From Odobenus rosmarus divergens (taxonomy: Eukaryota > Chordata > Mammalia > Carnivora > Odobenidae), in assembly GCF_000321225.1 (NCBI RefSeq), contig NW_004450477.1, forward strand, positions 2,694,437-2,758,436: DNA of 64,000 bases, read 5' to 3'. The notes beneath the pieces were generated by a model. The model saw only the letters and a program-made list of their open reading frames with translations. It did no database searches and was not told the DNA's origin. Both the position numbers and the translations under genes were made by a program. Shown here piece after piece: positions 1 to 11,993 of this stretch (the stretch's first letter is position 1; every line of letters starts with the position of its first letter).

Positions 1-711
1 GTGTTCAGAATGGTTTGATCCCTATTCAGCTGAATTCCTGAGACCAGACGAAATCCAGGTCTCCTACTCCTCCACCATCTTGCTCCGCCTCCCTAATAGT
101 CAATTCTTATTGAATGCTTATTATGCATCTCTTGGTTATCATATTTTTTCCCTATAGTCTATTAGTGTGATGTCTTATAGTAGTAGATTGCTTAGTACTA
201 AATTGTCCTTGGACCTTGGGGGGAAACACTACTTGGCAATGACTTTTTGATACATTGATGGATTTGGTTCACTAATATTTTGTTTAGTATTCTGGTACCT
301 ATATATTAGTGAGATTGATCCATCACCTCCTTTTTCTGTGCTTTTCTTATTTAAGTTCAGGTATCCAGGATATTAACATACAAAAAGAACTGAGTAGATT
401 GTTTCTCTTTCTTTCTAATCTCTGAAGCATAAAAATATGTATCATGATTATGTAAGGTTTATCTCAGAATGTAAAGAATGGGAGAAAGAAAACAAATACC
501 TAATAACTTCTGCTCCAAATTAGCAGCACTTTGTGAGGTGGTGTGATGTCCTCTCCCACCATGGATCAGATATTCTGCCCATTTGCAGGGGACTCCCACA
601 TTGTGGGTGGGGTAAGGGCATCCTTTGGCAACGCATGACAATACAAATTGAATAATAAACAATAAAACAAGACATTATAATGGTTTCATGTGTGTGACTT
701 GTCACTCCCAA

Positions 712-815
712 AGATTTTAGGCATCTTGAGTCCAGAGGTCAGGCTCTTTTATTTCTCTGTATCTCTGAGCTGAGCACAGGGCTTGGTACATATGGAAAGA
801 ACTCACTTCCCATGA
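712..815 (+). repeat. L2 LINE 3'-end fragment
   Basis: The order 'gtcaggctctttt..tctgtatctctgagctgagcacagggcttggtaca' follows the 3' end of L2, where a gene-like '..gcctggcacatagtaggtgctca' motif is standard. Strongly diverged. Confidence 0.45.
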
Positions 816-1948
816 AATTTGTTGGGGGCCCTTGAGTTCAATTCATGCATGGATCCCAGATTTTGTCGCCTTAACCAAAGGCCTGCAACGACCTTCAGAA
901 GGCCACTGAGGGCCAAAGATCCTGAGGGATTTATTTAGAGCCTTGTGTCAGGAGAGAAAGAGGCTGAGTACAGGCCCCCCACTGGCTGCCCAGGGAGTGC
1001 CCGTGTCCACATGCTGCCCTCCCCGCTCTGGTTACTTCCTCATAACCAGTGTTCCAAGCTCATTTTACTGCTCTCCGCTGTGGGTGCATAACTCACACCG
1101 TGCCGTTCTTCCATGCACACCCTTTTGACACGGCAGTCTGTGATTACTCAGCACAGCACATTCCTTCTCCAAACTTTGGGAACATTCTGGATTAGTTCTT
1201 CTTCTGGCTTTCCCCACACAGGGACAAGAGTATGGAACTGGCTGTGCATGTGTAAGGTGCAGAGGAGCAGGAACACAGTTCATGGAATACTTAGTACTCA
1301 AATTGTTGCATCTCTGTCTTTGTCGTGGTGAAAGCCCTGTGGTGATGGGCAGGGCGTGAGCAGCAGGCATGATCCAAAGCTGGTGATATGCCCATTTGTT
1401 ATGCTCTGTGTGATGAAGAAGGGCTGGGATGGGCAGGGATGCAGGTGTGCATGACATGCACTTGCCTGAGGGACAGGTTGGGTCATGCAGGTGAGCAGCG
1501 TGACTGGCAGCAGTGCTGAGAGGGCCGGAGGGCACAGGCGGGTCACACAGGAGGAGCTCCTGCTTCTCGTGTCCACAGAGTAGGGGCCGCCACACAGTCA
1601 ACTCAGGTGTCTTGGCTTCAGGCCTTTCCCTGGACTCTTAAGAACTCATAGAGGACAAGGACTGCAGAATAGCAGACCGCCTCAGCAGTTCCAGCCTTTA
1701 CCAAAGGTCTTTCACTCCTTAATGGCATTGGATCAGTTTGCTCTTGTTTCATCCACGTTATTTCACTCTGATTTTATTTAAAGAATAAATAACACTTTAG
1801 CTGGGTAATGGGTACATGAGTGTTAACTATTATTATTCTTTAAACTGTTACATACATATGCTATATACTCCTTCATACTTACGATATGCATAACAATTAA
1901 AGAAAAAAAAGTTTCCCAACCCCACTGACATAGTAACAGTTTTATTCC

Positions 1949-1972
1949 TATCTATCTATCTATCTATCTATC

Positions 1973-2011
<39 letters not shown>

Positions 2012-2024
2012 ATCTATCTATCTA
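1949..2024. repeat. TATC tetranucleotide microsatellite
   Basis: About eighteen TATC units with two CATC interruptions. The length suggests a polymorphic marker in the MOCOS intron. Confidence 0.95.
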
Positions 2025-2482
2025 GATAATGATGATAGGCACAGGAGTCCAGTTTGATGCTGCCTCCCAGGGGCTTTTGAGAATTAACACTCTATGCAGA
2101 TATTTTTACAGAATGAGCCTTCATGCCCGCCTATTTCTAAAGGACTTAAGGTAGCTTAGAAAACAATGACCTTGGGATGTGGAGTTGTTCAGAGGTAGAG
2201 AAATCTTTTTAGGGATTTATAGTGTTCCAGCTACTGTGGGTGCGACTGCTCAAGTGCAGCCTTCTTTGAGAAGGCTCTTTGATGTTCATGCTGTTGGTGG
2301 TCATGATCATGCAAAAGAGAATCTCTGTGTTATAAAGAGATTTCGAAGATCTGGCCAATTATTTGATCCAGCCAACTTCCGGGGTCATTACAATTCTTGT
2401 ATATTTCATGATAATGGACTTTCATTTAAATAGTTGTTCTTTTTGCCTGATGATAAATCTGTCTCTAACCTTTGTTCATTAG

Positions 2483-2561
2483 GGATGGAGCCTATAGAGG
2501 TGCCTCTTGAGGAAGATGGTGAACAGGCTCAGATTTGCCAAAGCAAGGTCTGTGCAGACAG
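2483..2561 (+). CDS. MOCOS: MOCOS coding exon (probable exon 10), MOSC N-terminal-type region
   Basis: This 79-nt exon is bordered by ...TTCATTAG at the 5' side and GTGAGACT at the 3' side. Two bases complete a Gly codon from upstream, followed by 25 codons (beginning MEPIEVPLEED, ending KVCAD) and the first two bases of an Arg codon. The segment corresponds to the GMEPIEVPLEE...RVCADR stretch of human MOCOS, in the beta-barrel region preceding the catalytic MOSC fold. The preceding exon was not found in bases 1-2482, so it must lie outside the window. Confidence 0.93.
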
Positions 2562-2639
2562 GTGAGACTCTACAGCAGGTGAAAATCTCAGGTCTGTCTG
2601 CAGGGGGCACAGAGGGGGAAGAGAGCAATGCCCTGTAGA

Positions 2640-2770
2640 TTGGTCCTCCGCTGCACCCCCCATCCAGTCAGCTGCTCCTTACCCCTCATGAACTCCACTC
2701 TGATCACACTGCCCCCCGCTGTTCTTCAAACCTACTCTTCAAACATGCTCTTTCCTCAGGATGCCAGCAT
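2640..2770 (+). repeat. L2 LINE fragment
   Basis: The sequence resembles the L2 stretch with 'actccactctgatcacact.. gctgttcttcaaac .. ctctttcctcagg'. Moderately diverged and located between two MOCOS exons. Confidence 0.5.
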
Positions 2771-3732
2771 AGACAGAAATGTAGCCATTTAGGGATACCT
2801 GCTTTTTTTATGAGGCTCATTCCTGGTTGTACATTTCATTTAGCTGCATTTGAGAGAAATGCTATTTTCTGGCTCATAAAGAGGTAGCTAGGCATCTTCT
2901 GCTCAGAACCATAAGTGCTCCGATTGATGAGAATGGACTTCCATTCAATCTCTCAAAGCATTGGAGAGAAAGTGCAACTAAATGAGGTTTCATTCTACAC
3001 TTCCCTTTCCAGACACAGATAGGCAGCTCTTTGATCCAGTAAAAATTAAGGATATGACAGGTTTTCCATTCTGTCTATCTTGTGATCCCAATGTAGGTTA
3101 TTAGCAATTTTGCATTATAAATTCTGGTGATGTGTAGATTTTAGAACAATTTTTTAAAAAAATTTAAATGCTTTAGATTATATTTAAAAAGTCTCTAAGA
3201 TTGCAGAATTAAAAAAGAGCTGGATCAATAAATGTACTTCTATTGGTAACTTGAAGGCATAGCATTCTTTTCACAAACCAAACCCATTATTCCATGTGGT
3301 CTGGCCATGAGGGAAAATATTAGTCAGGCCCATAGTAAAAATCCTGAACATATGTCTGGGTTCAAGGGCTTCTTAAAGCAAAGTACCGCTCTGGAAGCTC
3401 TCAGATTCTAAGCTCTGTGGTATTAGTGGCAAAAAATAATATAAACAAGGATTTTCAAATGAACTTCCAAAGCTTTCTATCTGATCTGAAAGCTTTGCAC
3501 AAGCCCCAGCCCTCAGGTCTCCCCTGCGTTGGCCATCTCCCTGCAGCTTCCTGAGGACGTTTTCACTGTAGGCTTCTCTCCCTGGGATGCAGTATCATAT
3601 TACATTATATTTATTACATTGTATTATTTTGCAATCTAACTTTTTTGCTATTTAGATTATTATTTAAAGGAATACTAAATAACATTCACTCCCCTCCTTT
3701 TTTCACTCCCCTCCTTTTTTTCTCTCCTTCAG

Positions 3733-3854
3733 GGTAAATACTTATAATTGTGGAGAAAAAATTTCGAGCTGGTTGTCAAGGTTTTTTGGCCGTCCATGTC
3801 AATTGATAAAACAAAGTTCAGACTTCCAAAGAAGTGCAAAGAGACGGGGCAAAG
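3733..3854 (+). CDS. MOCOS: MOCOS coding exon (probable exon 11)
   Basis: A 122-nt exon enters in phase 2 (one base completing Arg), reads 40 codons and leaves one base of the next codon. It encodes VNTYNCGEKISSWLS followed by the conserved FFGRPC..LIKQSS motif of the MOSC region. The donor GTATCACA is weaker than the other donors here. The pyrimidine tract before the acceptor (3687-3730) contains a 17-bp tandem duplication, see findings. The basic tail of the exon (AKRRGK) is a variable linker in the family. Confidence 0.93.
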
Positions 3855-4160
3855 GTATCACATTTGGGGTTGGTTCTTTGGGGACAGGGACTTGGGTTTA
3901 CCCTGGTGTACACCCAAATCAGCCCATGGAATGGATTTACAGGGCGACTTGCTCATGCGCAGAAAGCAGGGTGGTCTGCAGGACCCATGTGTGGTCTCCA
4001 GAATGACCCCGAGGAGATGGAGGTGGGCTTCCAGCCCGCTGCCCCGCCTCTGACAAGCAGTCTGTCTCAGTCCTCCCTGTTTCAGAGCACAGTTTCACTG
4101 GGTTACATAAAAACATCGGTAATTTGCCATGTCCTCAAATTGTATGAGGGAACAAGAAAA

Positions 4161-4260
4161 CCCAGGTTCTAGTCTCGGCTCTGCCACATGGCTGTGAGAG
4201 CTTGGCAGACCTTGAGCCTCGTGGTGCCTCGATTGGTGTAGACCTCAACTCCTTTGACTT
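4161..4260 (+). repeat. MIR SINE fragment
   Basis: It carries 'ggttctagtctcggctctgccacatggctgtgag', the conserved MIR core region, in sense orientation. Old mammalian repeat, diverged. Confidence 0.65.
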
Positions 4261-4369
4261 GTAAAAGTGCTCGGAGCTTTTCCTGCCAGAGCTGTTGTTA
4301 GCTGAAGTGAGACAGCAGAGAAGAAAGTACCTGAAAGTTAATGGTACCACATGGGAAGAAGAGATCATT

Positions 4370-4665
4370 TTCGGGTGTCTGCTCACGCGTCACCCTCTCA
4401 GAGAAGCCTTGTTTGACGGCTCTCCTTAGAAACAGAACCTCTTCAGTTCATTCCTGTTTTATTTTTCTGTGTGGTAGTTTTCCCATCAGAGAGGCCATGC
4501 ATTTTACTCAGTTATTCTGTTTATGAGATTGTGATAGATTGTAAGCTCTGAGAGGACAGGGATTTTTGTATGCTTTGTTCAGTGCTGCATCCCTGGTGCT
4601 CAGAACAGCATTGGGCACATAGTAGTTGCTCAATAAATACTAGATGACTGAATGGATGAATGAGT
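4370..4665 (+). repeat. L2 LINE 3' end
   Basis: It contains the L2 series 'ctcagagaagcctt', 'cctgttttatttttct', 'gattgtaagctctgag..acagggat', 'gggcacatagtag' and 'ctcaataaata', ending with the GAATGAATGA-type tail at about 4660. Confidence 0.8.
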
Positions 4666-6157
4666 CATTGCCACATTATTGATCTGTGTAGGGATGACCT
4701 GGTTTAGGGATTAGCACGCAGAGAGACTGGCTTATAAGTCCGAGAGTAGCATTTTGACAGTATGGGGACCAGTGACTGGATCAAGGGATTACCTGCATAG
4801 GTGAACTTATGAATCCCTGAAAATGTATGGTAGAGAGAGGATTCAAAGGATGTAATAATCTACTTGCACTTTTAGAAGTGTTGGCAATTTGTCATGTCAG
4901 AATCTGTTCAATAATTTGAGTTGCTATGTGATGGAGAAGGGGAAAAAACATATGCTCAGCTAATTGAGGAGATGAACTTGGTGGTGTTTGGGCACAGGTG
5001 AGCTTAGAGACATGATGAAAGGGGAGAGAGAAATGGGCAATTCTATGAGTAGGGACATGCAAGGAGTGGGGCTCGACAAGACCAGGGCCACCATAGAAAT
5101 GAGCTGATAGAATTAGCTCTGATCATTCCTAGCGCCTCCTGTCTACCTGGGGCTCAGCTGGGTCTTCAGGAGGCTGGCTAAGATTTTGAATGGTTGTGGT
5201 CCTTCGAGATCTAAGTTCAGAGGCAACGGCTTACCAGTAGACACTGGCACTAATGTAAAGGTCACAGTAAAGGTCTATGCAAAGGGTATGGGTGTGGGGG
5301 AGGCATCCTCTACACCTGGAGTGAGTCACGGAGGGCTTCAGGGAGGAGGTAATTTGGAGGTGCATCTTAACGTTAAGACAAGAGTTTTCTAGGCAGAGAG
5401 AGGCAGGAAGGTTAGTCGGGAGCAGAATTGCAGGGCTTGGCATTTCATGGGCCCAGAGCAGGGCTTAGGAAGTGTTGAATGTGGGTAGGGGCGCCCTGGG
5501 GCAGAGCTGGGGAGAAGAAATGAATGTTTGGCTGAGGAGGCAGTGAGTACCATCTTGTGGTTGGGGGCACTCACTGAAGAACTCTAAGCTGAGGAGTTTG
5601 GTGATGCCACATGTGTTAGAAAGACACTCTTGGCACGGTGTGGAGGCTGCATCACAGAGGGAGGTGGGGGGGTACAGGGCAGGAGGCGAGGCTGGAGGTG
5701 GCAGCGACTGTCCTAGTGGGAGATGGGGACCTGAGTAAGGCAAAGGGAGGTGCCGGGGAAAGTCTGTCTCCTGCATGATACAGTGCCAGAGAGTGTCAGC
5801 TTGAGAATATTAAACCTCACAGATGCCATTTATGGTAGAGAGGTCTCTGATGGGCTAGGCCACTGGTCTTTGAACATTTTTAGGTTGGTGCACCTGAGAG
5901 CAGCTTTTTTAGAGTTACACTACCTCCTTGTACATTTTTTGGTTGTCATCTAAACTGGCCAGTGGAATCTCAATATTTAGTGGTTTGATTCTCAAGAGTA
6001 TTCATTAAAATATATATATATATATGTATGGGCAAACTGCCTTTTAATGGTCAGAAATTTTATTTTTCTTTTTCCTTTTCAACTTATATTTCCATTCCAC
6101 TTCCTTGACAGCATTTTATTTTAGTGTTATATATTTCATGCTTGAAAATCTTTCCTT
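4666..6157. other. MOCOS intron, no recognised element
   Basis: Only a short TA repeat near 6010-6025 was seen. A 103-codon open frame on the minus strand (5465-5776) is proline and serine rich, has no recognisable domain and is likely chance. Confidence 0.5.
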
Positions 6158-6346
6158 GGCGCACCTGGGTGGCTTAGATGGTTAAGCGTCTGCCTTCAGC
6201 TCAGGTCATGATCTCAGGGTCCTGGGATGGAGCCCCGCATTGGGCTCCCTGCTCGGCGAGGAGTCTGCTTCTCCCTCTCCCACTCCCACTGCTTGTGAGC
6301 TCTTGCTCTCTCTGTCAAATAAATAAATAAAATCTTAAAAAAAAAA
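6158..6346 (+). mobile_element. CAN SINE (SINEC), full length, sense
   Basis: Head GGCGCACCTGGGTGGC, tRNA-derived A and B boxes, CT-rich region, AAATAAATAAATAAAATCTT and an A tail. It is flanked by a near-perfect 14-bp target duplication, gaaaatctttcctt (6144-6157) and gaaaatcttttctt (6347-6360). Confidence 0.95.
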
Positions 6347-7194
6347 GAAAATCTTTTCTTGATCACTCTATCATAGTTGTCTGAAACTACAATTATATAT
6401 AAACTGAAATGTATACACATTTTTCAAGTTTACTGTGACCATAAGAGTCTATGTGTTAGGAGATATTTTCTAGGTTGAGTCTTTAATAGTACACAGTTTA
6501 TCAAAGCAACACAAGTATTATAAATTTTGAAAAATAGTTAATAAACATAAAGAGAAAACATTGTTGAAAATGAATCTCTTAATGAGATGCCTGGGCGATC
6601 CTCCCCCCACCATTTATTCCCATGTCCCTGAATGACTGTCACCTGTGGCCAGAAAAGCTGGTGCTCAGCATTGATTGTTCTCTGGAAAACCTTATTTAAG
6701 TCAAATAAAAAGCTGGGGATAAAAGGAATTTGGTGAACGCACTGTCACTCAAACCTTCCTTCTGAGGCACATGATTAAAGCACAGGGATCTCACATTATG
6801 ATGACTCGAATCATCTGTCTCTTGGCCACTTAATTAGGTTGGGCAGTTCTGTGTATAGAGTGAGGAATGGGAACCCATCTGACCTGTAGGAGGCTCATTC
6901 ACTCGTTCTGCTTTAGAGGCTTTATTTTCTCAGCACAGACCCCAGGGCTTTGAATGGAGCTTTTGTTTTCCACTCGGGAGAGGTTTAGCCCCCAGTGGCA
7001 ATGCGCCTTAGAGAGGTGAGTGGGCCTTTCTCTGTGAAGTTCAAGAAGGGCCTTTGAGGAGGGGGCTGGGATTCCAGTTCCCTTCCCTGACGCAGCCATT
7101 TTAGCAAAGAGGACCTATGGAAGTAGAGGGTCTGGAAAGCAATTCTCTCTCTCTCTTTTTCATTCTTTTATTTATTTATTGGCATAAACTTTCT

Positions 7195-7625
7195 TATTTT
7201 ATTACCTTTTTTAAAATTTAATTTAATTTTATTATGTTATATTAGTCACCATACATCATTAGTTTTTGATGTAGTGTTCCATGATTCATTGTTTGCGTAT
7301 AAGACCCAGTGCTCCATGCAGTACATGCCCTCCTTAATACCCATCACCGGGCTAACCCATCCCCCACCCCCTCCCCTCTAAAACCCTCAGTTTGTTTCTC
7401 AGAGTCCATAGTCTCTCATGGTTCGTCTCCCCCTCCGATTTCCCCCTCTTCAATTTTCCCTTCCTTCTCCTAATATCCTCCATGCTATTCCTCATGTTCC
7501 ACAAATAAGTGAAACCGTATGATAATTGACTTTCTCGGCTTGAGTTATTTCACTTAGCATAATCTCCTCCAGTCCCATCCATGTCTATGTAAAAGTTTCT
7601 CTTGAAAGTATCCATTCTTGTGTAC
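7195..7625 (-). mobile_element. L1 LINE 3' UTR, antisense
   Basis: Read on the minus strand this is the carnivore L1 3' end ('caaacaatgaatcatggaacactacatcaa' region, then the A-rich terminus), truncated at its 5' end near 7625. No ORF2 is retained. Confidence 0.85.
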
Positions 7626-7837
7626 TCTGGGTTCCAGGAACTTGGTTTGGAGAGGGCTAACTTGGCCTTGGCCCAGCAGACCTTTCTTCTCAACATCTCT
7701 TTAAAGATAGTGATGGCCAGCCAACAAATGGTTGACAGAAGCTGCTAGCGGTTCTGGGCACACTTGATACTTTCTTTTATGAGTTGTTAATTTGTTTTCC
7801 TTCCACTAGTTCTAAAACTTGTATTCTTTCTTTCTTT

Positions 7838-7972
7838 TTTTAAGATTTATTTATTTATTTGAGAGAGAGCGAGCAAGTGCCTGGGTTGGGGGGAGGGGCA
7901 GAGGGAGAGAGAGAATCTCAAGCTGACTCCGCGCTGAGAGCCTGCTGTGGGGCTCAATCTCACGACCCCGAG
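7838..7972 (-). mobile_element. CAN SINE, truncated, antisense
   Basis: The tail and CT-rich part are present (AAGATTTATTTATTTATTTGAGAGAGAG) and reading into the body stops near the B box, so the tRNA head is missing. Confidence 0.85.
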
Positions 7973-8283
7973 GCCCCTCTTTCGACTGTTTTGGGGAAGT
8001 CCCCCATCCCCACCTCCCATCTCTCTTCTAAATGTTGTCTCCAGGTTTTTTTTGTTGGACCAATTTCACGTCACCATTTTATTTTTTTTTCCCCCAGATT
8101 ATTAACAGAGTATTCTAGGAGCTCTTTTTCTTTCTGTGTCTGGGAGATTTGGGCCATGCTTACAACATTTTTATTAGTTCCAGGACACCATTTTTCCCTT
8201 GTAGAAATAGTCTCTTCTTTTTAAAAATGCAAGCTAATGGAAGCATGATTCATTTGCATTCCGAGAAAGGAACTCTTCTTTTT

Positions 8284-9070
8284 AAATTTATTTAAACTTT
8301 TTATTGAAGTGTAAGTGACATATAATATTATATTAGTTTCAGATGTACAACATAATGACTTGATATTTGTATATATTGAGAAACAATCACCACAATAAGT
8401 CTGGTTAACATCTGTCACTGTATATAGTTACACATTTTTTTCTTGTGATGAGAACTTTTAAGATTTACTCTCTTAGCAACTTTCAAATATGCAGTACGGT
8501 GTTATTAACTACAGCCACCATGGTGTACATTGTATCCCTATGATGTATTTATTTTATAACTAGAAGCTTATATGTTTTGACTCTCTCCACCCATCTTGCC
8601 CACCCCCACTCCCTGCCTCTGCTAACAACCAATCTGTTCTCTGCATCTATGAACTTGTTTTTTGTTTGTTTCAGATTCCACATACAAGTGAACTCATATG
8701 GCGTCTCTGTCTGACTTATTTCATTTAGCATAATGCCCTCAGAGTCCATCGATGTTGTCACAAATGGCAAGATTTCATTTATTTTATTTATTCATTCATT
8801 TTAGAGAGAGAGAGAGAGAGAGAGTGCATGCAGGAGGAGGAGCAGAGGGGGAGGGAGAGACCCTCTAGCAGAGAGATGCAGGGCTCCGTCTCATGACACT
8901 GAGATCATGACCTGAGCCGAAACCAAGAGTCAGACGCTTAACCAACTGTGCCACCAAGTGCCCCAAGATTTCATTCTTTTTCATGGCTGAATGTATACAT
9001 ATATATATGTATATGTGTTTGTCATATCTTCTTTGTCCATTCATCCATTGATGGATACTTAGATTGTTTA
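8284..9070 (-). mobile_element. L1 LINE 3' end, antisense, split by a SINE and abutting a MOCOS exon
   Basis: An old L1 3' UTR (L1MA/L1MB type by its 'cagatgtacaacataatgactt' and 'cttatttcatttagcataatg' stretches, read on +). It is interrupted by the SINE at 8780-8964. The last recognisable L1 bases ('ccattgatggatacttag') end about 20 bp before the exon at 9091. A related copy is at 11,155-11,520. Confidence 0.85.
8780..8964 (-). mobile_element. CAN SINE inserted in L1, antisense
   Basis: Complete element with a long GA run. The target duplication aagatttcatt is perfect at 8769-8779 and 8965-8975, proving insertion into the L1 sequence. Confidence 0.95.
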
Positions 9071-9090
9071 AAATACTCCATCACTTTTAG

Positions 9091-9196
9091 ATCAGTCTGT
9101 GGGTACAACAGCCATCCTTTCTCTGGTGAATGAAGCACAGTATTTGCTGATAAACAGATCCAGTGTTTTGGAGCTCCAGCAGCAATTAAATGCCAG
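9091..9196 (+). CDS. MOCOS: MOCOS coding exon (probable exon 12), MOSC domain core
   Basis: A 106-nt exon with two bases completing Asp, 34 codons and two bases of a Ser codon. It encodes the diagnostic ILSLVNEAQYLLIN motif, then a helix ending in LQQQLNA. The donor is GTAAGATC. The acceptor side (TCCATCACTTTTAG) lies only about 20 bases beyond an antisense L1 fragment, so part of the splice-site neighbourhood is LINE sequence. The phase continues correctly from the exon ending at 3854 and into the one starting at 11994. Confidence 0.95.
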
Positions 9197-10774
9197 GTAA
9201 GATCCTTTGCCTTGGGAATAGCAGACAGGTATAACCACTTGACTCTGGCAGTGAGCCATGGAGTCCATGGAGTAGACTGGGGAGTCACGGAGTCCAGATG
9301 GGAGACTGAGGCCCTGGGAAGTTACAAAGCCCTTAGGTCCAGTTCCCACGTCTCTCTTGATGCCTTCATGATGCTTAGGCAACCCCAACTCTCATTTTTT
9401 AATCATTCTATTTTTAACATTTGCTTTAATTGAATTGAACTTGACCCAATTTTGTTGCCCACCCTCCCACCACCCCCTGTCCCCTAGGAGCCTTGCCCTA
9501 CTTGCACAGTCAATTTTGAGTGAAAAGAAGAGTGGTTATGAAAGCTTTTAGAGTTGTAGCTACAGATATTGTTTGTTTGTATCATCAGACAGAACTGGTA
9601 CTGCTGCTTGCCTGCTCCCACCCAGTGTTTTGTAAGGGCCCTGACATATTAGCGGGTCAGCTTTAGAAAGGGTTCGCTCAACCCCTTTCATTGTTCTTTA
9701 GAGGAAATTGAAGTACCAAGGTAATCAGACCATTAGGGCAAAAAAAAGTCACCCTGTTTTTACATGAGAGCTGGGACTGGCTACTCATCCCTAGTCCACA
9801 GGCCAGGAGGGGGTGCACGCACCTGTCACCATGAGCCGGGGATCCTATGACTCTCACATGCCATGTGGTCCTGGATATGAGTATGTGTGCATACTCACAA
9901 ACATCTACAAATATAGCTTAATAAAAGTGACAAAGATGGACTGTTTGTAGTAATTCCTGTTTATAGTCATGGGCAAAACCACGCAACAGAGTTCCCTGGC
10001 CATGGCCCGGCTCGCCCTCCTTGGTACATAAGTTCGATGCAGCTGCAGGGTCCCTGGGTGTTCACTGAGCTGTCAAGGCACCGTGACACTCCTCCTCAGG
10101 TCCCCAGAGCCCTGGAGAGAGCAGGGCAGTGGTCGTCTGGGATTCGTGGTGTGCAAAACTGGGAGGTGGAGACAGGCTTGCTGCAGTCCTGGTTCCTACC
10201 AGGAGGGGACCAGGGTTCCTACCAGCTGGTTGAATGCAGGGCTGAGGAGCAGGGAGGAGATGGGACAGGTACGAGGACCAGCCTGGACCTAGTGCCCGGG
10301 AGGGTCGCTGGGGGCTCCGGTTGGTCTGTCTCTGTTCTACTTTCAAATTTGATGGACTCAATAATGCATATGCTGATCACGATAGCTTCTGAACATAAAA
10401 TTTTTCTTTTTACACAGCACAAAAGAAGGGTTTGTAACCTGGAAGGTAATCCAGAATCAAAGGATTTTAGGACTGGGAAGTGCCAGCCCTTGCGTTTCAG
10501 ATGAGGAAATCGTCATTCTTGTTCGGTCATGGGAGTTGCACACAGTGGCAAAGCTAGACATGGTTCTCCCTGCTCCTGGCTTTTTTTTTTTTTGCTCCTG
10601 GCTTTTCACACACCATTCCCTGCTTGGAAGGGGATGGGGATATAGCCTTAGCCTCCACCAGAGCCTTACAGGTCTATTTCCAGGGAAAATTCCAATCATA
10701 CTTAAGAATCTCCCCTCCAACTTAAAAGTTTTTTCTTGCTGAAGCACAAGAAAGCACAAAAATCCTAAGTCCCT
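9197..10774. other. MOCOS intron, no clear element
   Basis: The open frames around 10,037-10,504 on both strands overlap each other and show no domain. A MIR-like remnant may lie at 10,450-10,570 ('tttcagatgaggaaa'). Confidence 0.45.
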
Positions 10775-10985
10775 AGCTCAGTGAATTTTTACAAATGTAT
10801 ATGCCCATGTAACCACCCCCCAGACCAAGTAGAGAACATTTCTAGTAAACCAGAGACCTTCCTCATATCCCCTCTTAGTCAGCCCTACCGACGGTCACCA
10901 CTATCCCGGCTTCGTTCACCATACATAGTTTCACCTGTTCTTGAACGCTGTCTAATGGGATCATACAGTGGGTTCTTTTGTTTAA
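10775..10985 (-). mobile_element. Old L1 3' UTR fragment, antisense
   Basis: It resembles the common L1MC/L1ME antisense stretch 'catgtaaccacc..ccagac..agaacattt' through 'gggatcatacagtgggttcttttg'. Diverged. Confidence 0.65.
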
Positions 10986-11154
10986 GTTTTCAGACACTTT
11001 ATTTCAGTGCTTTTTCCCTTGGGGGCGGGGGTGCATGGAGGTGCAGAGAGTCATTTTATAAGGCCTCATGGCAGTAAACAAAAATCGTAAACAAGAATTC
11101 TAAAAATGGTGTATGTTAGTTAAAACTGCAAACAGGATGGAAGTTAGGAAGCAA

Positions 11155-11520
11155 ATTTGTTTTTACTGAGATATAAATGACATACAATATTATATTAGTT
11201 TCAGATGTACAATATAATGATTCAATATTTATATACATTGAGAAACGATCACCACAATAAGTTTGGTTAACATCTGTCACCATACATAGTTAACAATTAT
11301 TTTTCTTGTGATGAGAGCTTTTAAGATTTTCTCTTAGCAACTTTCAAATATGCAGTATGGTGTTATTAACCATAGCCATCACGCTGTACATGACATCCCC
11401 GTGACGTATGTGTTTTATAACTGGAAGCTTGTATCTGGAAGCTTGTATCTTTTGACTCCCTTCACCCCTTTTGCCTGCTCCGACCCCCGCCTCTGGTAAC
11501 CATCAGTCTGTCCTCTGTGG
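11155..11520 (-). mobile_element. L1 3' end, antisense
   Basis: Same family and orientation as 8284-8767 and closely similar over about 360 bp. It contains a local 14-bp tandem duplication, ctggaagcttgtat twice, at about 11,422-11,449. Confidence 0.85.
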
Positions 11521-11993
11521 GAAATAAATACTAAAACCTCCCATATGTACTCATTGGTGCTTTATGATGTTCTAATATCCAAAAAGAGTATGAGCTCTTG
11601 GAACATTTTAGGTCCTTGGTAAGTAAGCCTGTTGTTGCTCCTTAAATGCCTTGTCTGGACTCACCTTGTAGAACTGGTATTTTTGTAGAAGTTGGTTCAC
11701 TTGGCCCCCGTTCACTTGGTTTCCAGAGTCCTTCGTCTCTTCAGCTAAGATCTACTCACCCTTTGCACCGCTTCTAGGAGGTGGGACTATCTCCCAGGGG
11801 ACACCATCGAGGTCTAACAGCTGGGTGTCTGCTGGCCTTCCACTAGTGGTAGAAGCTTGTTCTAATCATCTAGGCCTCTGACCAGAGGACAGTTGGTGAA
11901 GTCAGGCATCGAGTGCTAGAAATGTCGAACAATTACAACAGTGCAATTATCCACCCCTCCCCACTTCCCCCCTTTTTGGTATGTCTTAAACAG

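Larger units (their letters stand above)
1..2482 (+). other. MOCOS intron, 5' part of window
   Basis: This is intronic sequence before the first exon in the window. Apart from a short L2-like stretch near 712-815, a TATC microsatellite at about 1949-2024 and an 84-codon open frame at 2179-2433 discussed in the findings, no gene, RNA or clear repeat was recognised in 1-700 or 830-1945. Confidence 0.6.

Noticed and set aside
8284..11520. Apparent segmental duplication between 8284-8650 and 11,155-11,520
   Set aside because: Both are independent antisense insertions of the same L1 3' end; the similarity stops at the element borders.
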